A stretch of DNA of 64,000 nt from Neorhodopirellula pilleata (GTDB lineage: Bacteria > Planctomycetota > Planctomycetia > Pirellulales > Pirellulaceae), in the NCBI RefSeq assembly GCF_007859915.1, contig NZ_SJPM01000008.1, positions 206,508 to 270,507 on the forward strand, given 5' to 3'. Shown here piece by piece: positions 60,441-64,000 of this stretch. A program made the translations under genes and the position numbers. Every line of letters starts with the position of its first letter. Position 1 is the stretch's first letter. The notes beneath the pieces are model-generated. The model saw nothing but the letters and a program-made list of their open reading frames with translations. It was not told the origin of the DNA and ran no database searches.

Positions 60441-61683
60441 GTTTCGACACGTTACGTTGCCCAACGGATTGCAAGTCGTTGCCGACATCGACACACGAGG
60501 CTATTCGGCAGCGATCGGTTATTTTGTCCGCGCCGGTGCGAAAGACGAAACCGATCCGCAGTCCGGATTGAGCCATTTCCTCGAACACATGATGTTCAAA
60601 GGAACCGCCACGCGATCGGCCGCCGACGTTAACCGCGAACTCGATGAACTCGGCGGCAACAGCAACGCCTACACGAGCGAAGAACAAACGGTCTACTACG
60701 CCTCGGTCCTTCCCAAGTATCAACGTCGGATGGTCGATTTGTTGACGGACATGTTGCGTCCGTCGCTGCGAGCGGATGATTTCGAAACCGAAAAACAGGT
60801 CATCCTCGAAGAGATCGCCAAGTACGAAGACCAACCTCCCTTCGGCGCGTTCGAACGCGTAATGGAATGTTGTTACGGCCCGCGGGGTTTAGGACGCCGG
60901 GTGCTCGGCACGACCCATTCGATCGAGAACATGCGGGTCGAAACGATGCGGGATTACTTTCACACCCGCTATCGATGCGAAAACATCGTTTTGGCGGCGT
61001 CGGGCAACGTCGATTTTGACGATCTTGTCGCGCAAGCGACCGATGCGAACGCAACATGGAACGACGTGCCTGTTCCCCCAGCGACGCCGGCGGATGACTT
61101 GGACCGATTGCCCGAAGGCATTCAAACGAATCCTCGGATCGATATTCCGGACGCCTCGCAAGCTTACCGTGTCACGTTGTCCGACGGGCCATCGATGGCC
61201 AGTCCGGATCGGTACGCGATGCGATTGCTCACGTCGATCCTTGGCGACGATGGCGGCAGCCGCCTGTTTTGGGATTTGGTGGATACCGGTCGTGCGGAGA
61301 TTGCCACGCTTTGGGGCCAAGAGTTTGCCGAAACGGGCGGGCTGTTCACTTATTTGGTATGCGGCCCCGATCAAATGGAATCGAACACGCGCCTGATGAA
61401 CGAGGCAATCGAGATCGTAGCCCGTGAAGGTGTCGACGAAGACGAACTGAAACAAGTCATCAACAAGACGGTAGCGGGAGTCATTATGTCTTCCGAACGT
61501 CCGTCTCAGCGTCTTTTCAGTATGGGCAGTCGATGGTTGTGTTGCCGCGAACATCTCGCACTGGACGAGTTGCTCGACGCCTATCGTGCGGTGGACGTTG
61601 ATGCGATCGGACGAGTCGCCAAGGCGCATCTACAATCCGAACCGACCGAAGTCATCGCCACCGCATCGCTTGCTCACACTTAA
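60433..61683 (+). CDS. M16-family zinc peptidase, catalytic subunit
   Basis: The 416-aa protein carries the inverted zinc motif HxxEH (His48, Glu51, His52 in SHFLEHMMFKGT) and the distal Glu in VILEEIAKYED (near 126-127), so it should be an active metalloprotease. The opening TLPNGLQVVADID and ELGGNSNAYTSEEQTVYYASV are typical of M16B. In the second half, where partner or single-chain enzymes have an Arg...Tyr pair, it reads GSRLFWDLVDTGRAEIATLW and lacks the Tyr. The upstream gene supplies the missing part, so a heterodimer is expected. M16B enzymes degrade short or unfolded peptides. The gene ends before a palindromic repeat region. Confidence 0.92.
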   Translation: MSEFRHVTLPNGLQVVADIDTRGYSAAIGYFVRAGAKDETDPQSGLSHFLEHMMFKGTATRSAADVNRELDELGGNSNAYTSEEQTVYYASVLPKYQRRMVDLLTDMLRPSLRADDFETEKQVILEEIAKYEDQPPFGAFERVMECCYGPRGLGRRVLGTTHSIENMRVETMRDYFHTRYRCENIVLAASGNVDFDDLVAQATDANATWNDVPVPPATPADDLDRLPEGIQTNPRIDIPDASQAYRVTLSDGPSMASPDRYAMRLLTSILGDDGGSRLFWDLVDTGRAEIATLWGQEFAETGGLFTYLVCGPDQMESNTRLMNEAIEIVAREGVDEDELKQVINKTVAGVIMSSERPSQRLFSMGSRWLCCREHLALDELLDAYRAVDVDAIGRVAKAHLQSEPTEVIATASLAHT

Positions 61684-61725
61684 ATACACCCCTAGTGCTT
61701 TCTCAAAGTTTAAAATTAAAGTTAG

Positions 61726-61938
61726 TGAGCCGACGGCGCTAGCCGCGGGTTTTGCTCGACACACGGCGCTAGCGGGCTGTTGATTTAGTGGTATCGCGAC
61801 CTCTTTTCGTTTAACGGCAAGCCGTAGGCGTCAATTTGGGGGCATCGCTGACGCCTTCGGCTTGCCGTTAAACGACTAAATCAACAGACAGCTAGCCGCG
61901 GGTTTTGCTCGACGCCCGACGCTAGCGCGTTCGGCTCA
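61726..61938. repeat. Second copy of the nested palindromic element
   Basis: The inner palindrome at 61768-61896 is nearly identical to 33059-33186: the arms GCTAGCGGGCTGTTGATTTAGT and their complement enclose the CGTTTAACGGCAAGCCGTAGG stem. The flanks differ from the first copy: GCTAGCCGCGGGTTTTGCTC occurs directly repeated on both sides, and outer arms GAGCCGACGGCGCTAGC / GCTAGCGCGTTCGGCTC close the structure. The hairpin of the 33-kb copy is absent. Confidence 0.85.
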
Positions 61939-61966
61939 CCCCAAAATTGAATGTTGACGAAGCACC

Positions 61967-62016
61967 AGTGGATCTTGTTAAAGATCCCAACCGCCGGATC
62001 TTTAACAAGATCCACT
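61967..62016. repeat. Perfect 20-bp inverted repeat
   Basis: The arms AGTGGATCTTGTTAAAGATC (61967-61986) and its exact complement (61997-62016) flank a ten-base loop. It lies about 50 bases before the last gene's start. There is no T run after it, so it is not a typical terminator on the plus strand. Confidence 0.85.
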
Positions 62017-62067
62017 ACACCGTCGGCGACGAATTTTGATCGCTCTCTTCCTTCATTGGCCACCCGC

Positions 62068-63975
62068 ATGGACGTTCCACCTCTGCTTCGTCTCGACGAT
62101 CGCACGACGGTATTGCCGATCATCCACGGCAGTGGCCAGTTTGCATGGTTGACCCGCCGGTTTTTGCTCGAGCATCCATTCGATTGCGTGGCGGTGCCGT
62201 TGCCGGAATCATTTCGCGAGCCGGTTGAACAGGGCGTCTTGGAACTTCCGCGACCTTCGATCGTGATTCAGCGACCGCTACCCTCGTTCGAGTCGATCTT
62301 CGAACATGACGGGGAAATCGACGACGAGGAAGAATCACCCGACGAGATCCCGGCCAGTTACGTGCCGATCGATCCTTGTCAGGGCGTCATCATGGCGCTC
62401 CGCGCGGCCATGGGGGAACACATTCCTCGAGCGTTCATCGATCTGGAAACGAATCATTTCCAACCGTTCAGTACCGTCATGCCCGACCCGTATGCGGTGC
62501 GGCACGTGAAGGTGGAAAAGTTTGCCGCAGCGGTCTTGCCGAGCATTCCTCGACCGAGTGACGAGCACACCCGCGAACGCATCGCGTACATGGCCGCCCG
62601 TCTCGCTGAACTGAATCAGCGGCATGAACAAACGTTGCTCGTGACGAGTGTCATGGAGTGGCCGTGGATACGCGAAGCCTACCGATTGCTCCGCGAAGGC
62701 CGAGGACGTGAACTCGATACGTTTGAACATGACAATGTGGATGTGGCGCGACTTCATTCGGTCGATCCTCGGACATTGTTGTTCCTGTTCGGTGAGATTC
62801 CGTTCATCACATCGCTTTACGAACGCGCCCGCGCCGATCTGGAAGACGACGAGAATTTACAGATCGACGGTGTGAAAGAGTTGTTGATCGCGGGCAAAGA
62901 AAAATACGTCGCCGAATTCGGCAACCGGGCACGCAACGTGACCCCGTTGTTGCTTTCCAAATGTCTGAAGTACATCCGCAATCTGTCGTTGATGAACCGC
63001 CGGATGACACCCGACATGGTCACAATCGTGACCGCGTGTCAGCAAATCTTAGGCGATCAATATGCCTTGCACATTGCCGAATCGGCCAATCGATACGAAC
63101 ACAGCCAACCCGAGCAGGGAACGCCTGTAACACTGGGCATTGATCAAGCTCGATTGCCTGATGGTGAGATCGTTTCATTGGTCAATCGATTGCCCGGTCC
63201 GCCATTGACTTGGCAAACGATCTCGTTGCAACGTCGCCCCACGACCGATGAAAAGCATCGATGGGAGTACAGTTGGAACCCGTATTCGCAGTGCAGTTAT
63301 CCGCCTGAGGACGAACGGATCGAAATGCTCCGAAACCGCGTCTGCGAACGGGCTCAAGCGATCATGGGCCAGGACCTCGCACGGACGGAGAAGTTCACCA
63401 CGAGTGTCAAAGACGGCATCGATATTCGAGATACGTTGCGACATTGGTACGAAAAGGAAATCTACGTCAAGGTGATTCCGCCAAGTCGCGGGCAACTCGA
63501 CGCGTGCATCATGCTGTTCGATTCTCCCGCCGACCCGCGTGATTATCCCTGGCGCACGACCTGGTTTGCCGAACACGAATGGGAGTCCACACTCGCGTTT
63601 TTCGCAAGTGACTTCACGAGAGAGATGGTCGGCCCCGGTATCGGGTTGGGCTCGTACGGCGGAGCGATGTTCTTGTACCCGCCCGTGCCGATCAAGGATA
63701 TCTGGCTGGATCGCCGATTAGATTTTACGGAAACGCTCGAGGAACGACTGATCGCGGCCGCGTGCATGCACTCACGGGGCAAACAAATTGCAATGATGAG
63801 TCCGCTGCCGCCCGGCCGAGGTTGGCGACGATTGGCACGCAAGTATAAGAAACAATTGGTTCACGTTTCGATGTCGTCGTTCAGCGACCAAGAGGTCAAG
63901 CAATTGCGAATGGTCCATGTGCTCAACGGCAGCGAAGTGCGAAGTTACGCGGCTGACTTCATCCGCAAAGCGTAA
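62068..63975 (+). CDS. Unrecognised 635-aa protein
   Basis: I do not firmly recognise this protein. The ATG at 62068 (MDVPPLLRLDDRTTVLPIIHG) is preferred; the frame is open from 61951 across the inverted repeat. It has no signal peptide and no clear membrane helix. The N-terminal part (VLPIIHGSGQFAWLTRRFLLEHPFDCVAVPLP, then VIMALRAAMGEHIPRAFIDLE) and ERIAYMAARLAELNQRHEQTLLVTSVMEW weakly recall the TraB/ChaN/DUF5682-like group of putative hydrolases, but this is a guess. The C-terminal third has WRTTWFAEHEWESTLAFFASDF and a closing region rich in basic residues. It stands alone downstream of palindromic repeats and looks like an intact gene. Confidence 0.85.
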   Translation: MDVPPLLRLDDRTTVLPIIHGSGQFAWLTRRFLLEHPFDCVAVPLPESFREPVEQGVLELPRPSIVIQRPLPSFESIFEHDGEIDDEEESPDEIPASYVPIDPCQGVIMALRAAMGEHIPRAFIDLETNHFQPFSTVMPDPYAVRHVKVEKFAAAVLPSIPRPSDEHTRERIAYMAARLAELNQRHEQTLLVTSVMEWPWIREAYRLLREGRGRELDTFEHDNVDVARLHSVDPRTLLFLFGEIPFITSLYERARADLEDDENLQIDGVKELLIAGKEKYVAEFGNRARNVTPLLLSKCLKYIRNLSLMNRRMTPDMVTIVTACQQILGDQYALHIAESANRYEHSQPEQGTPVTLGIDQARLPDGEIVSLVNRLPGPPLTWQTISLQRRPTTDEKHRWEYSWNPYSQCSYPPEDERIEMLRNRVCERAQAIMGQDLARTEKFTTSVKDGIDIRDTLRHWYEKEIYVKVIPPSRGQLDACIMLFDSPADPRDYPWRTTWFAEHEWESTLAFFASDFTREMVGPGIGLGSYGGAMFLYPPVPIKDIWLDRRLDFTETLEERLIAAACMHSRGKQIAMMSPLPPGRGWRRLARKYKKQLVHVSMSSFSDQEVKQLRMVHVLNGSEVRSYAADFIRKA

Positions 63976-64000
63976 CCATCGAACTCATTGATAGAACCGT

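Noticed and set aside
61951..62067. Upstream start of the last gene
   Set aside because: The added residues translate the perfect inverted repeat; the ATG at 62068 lies after it.

Overview
The window looks like chromosomal DNA of a member of the Planctomycetota, most likely a Pirellulaceae (Rhodopirellula-like) marine bacterium. The grounds are the motif LEKRELLAA at the N-terminus of a giant secreted protein, an exosortase of the planctomycete type, sparse operons with mixed strands, many non-ATG starts and abundant small palindromic repeats between genes. The assignment is inferred from gene style only; no marker gene such as rRNA is present.

Layout. 1-2.1 kb: three type II secretion pseudopilin genes on the minus strand (gspG, gspH, gspI order), separated by short repeats and ending in a 7-bp tandem array. 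2.66-32.6 kb: one uninterrupted reading frame of almost 10,000 codons. It encodes a modular surface or secreted protein with an active-looking metzincin protease, a second decayed metzincin, prepeptidase-type beta domains, beta-helix segments, a von Willebrand A domain, about twelve copies of an EVMRV module, a GEVED-like domain, about twenty cadherin-like repeats and a C-terminal dockerin. A strong terminator follows. 33-33.6 kb: nested palindromic repeat and an isolated tRNA-Ser(CGA) with its own terminator.

33.6-38.3 kb: a DevA-like ABC ATPase fused to a cyclic-nucleotide-binding domain, a divergent DevB/HlyD-like lipoprotein and a large membrane-anchored coiled-coil protein. No DevC permease lies beside them. 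38.9-44.4 kb: OpgH-type glucan glucosyltransferase preceded by a small gene, facing a TPR protein plus exosortase operon. 44.6 kb: a 288-bp terminal-inverted-repeat element resembling a MITE. 44.9-46.5 kb: a Gly/Met-rich exported protein and a small membrane protein.

46.7-56.9 kb: an FtsK/EccC-like protein with one intact and two decayed ATPase modules, an exported endonuclease/exonuclease/phosphatase-fold protein, a DUF4058-like protein, a U32 peptidase-family protein, an orphan cytochrome oxidase subunit III and a TauE/SafE exporter. 57.3-61.7 kb: a small membrane protein, miaB, and two overlapping M16 peptidase genes that carry complementary halves of the active site. The window ends with palindromic repeats and a 635-aa protein I do not recognise.

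The most notable items are the giant gene and its repeat architecture, the triple-module FtsK-like protein, the complementary M16 pair, the ABC-ATPase/cNMP fusion without a permease, and the nested palindromic elements repeated at 33, 57 and 62 kb.
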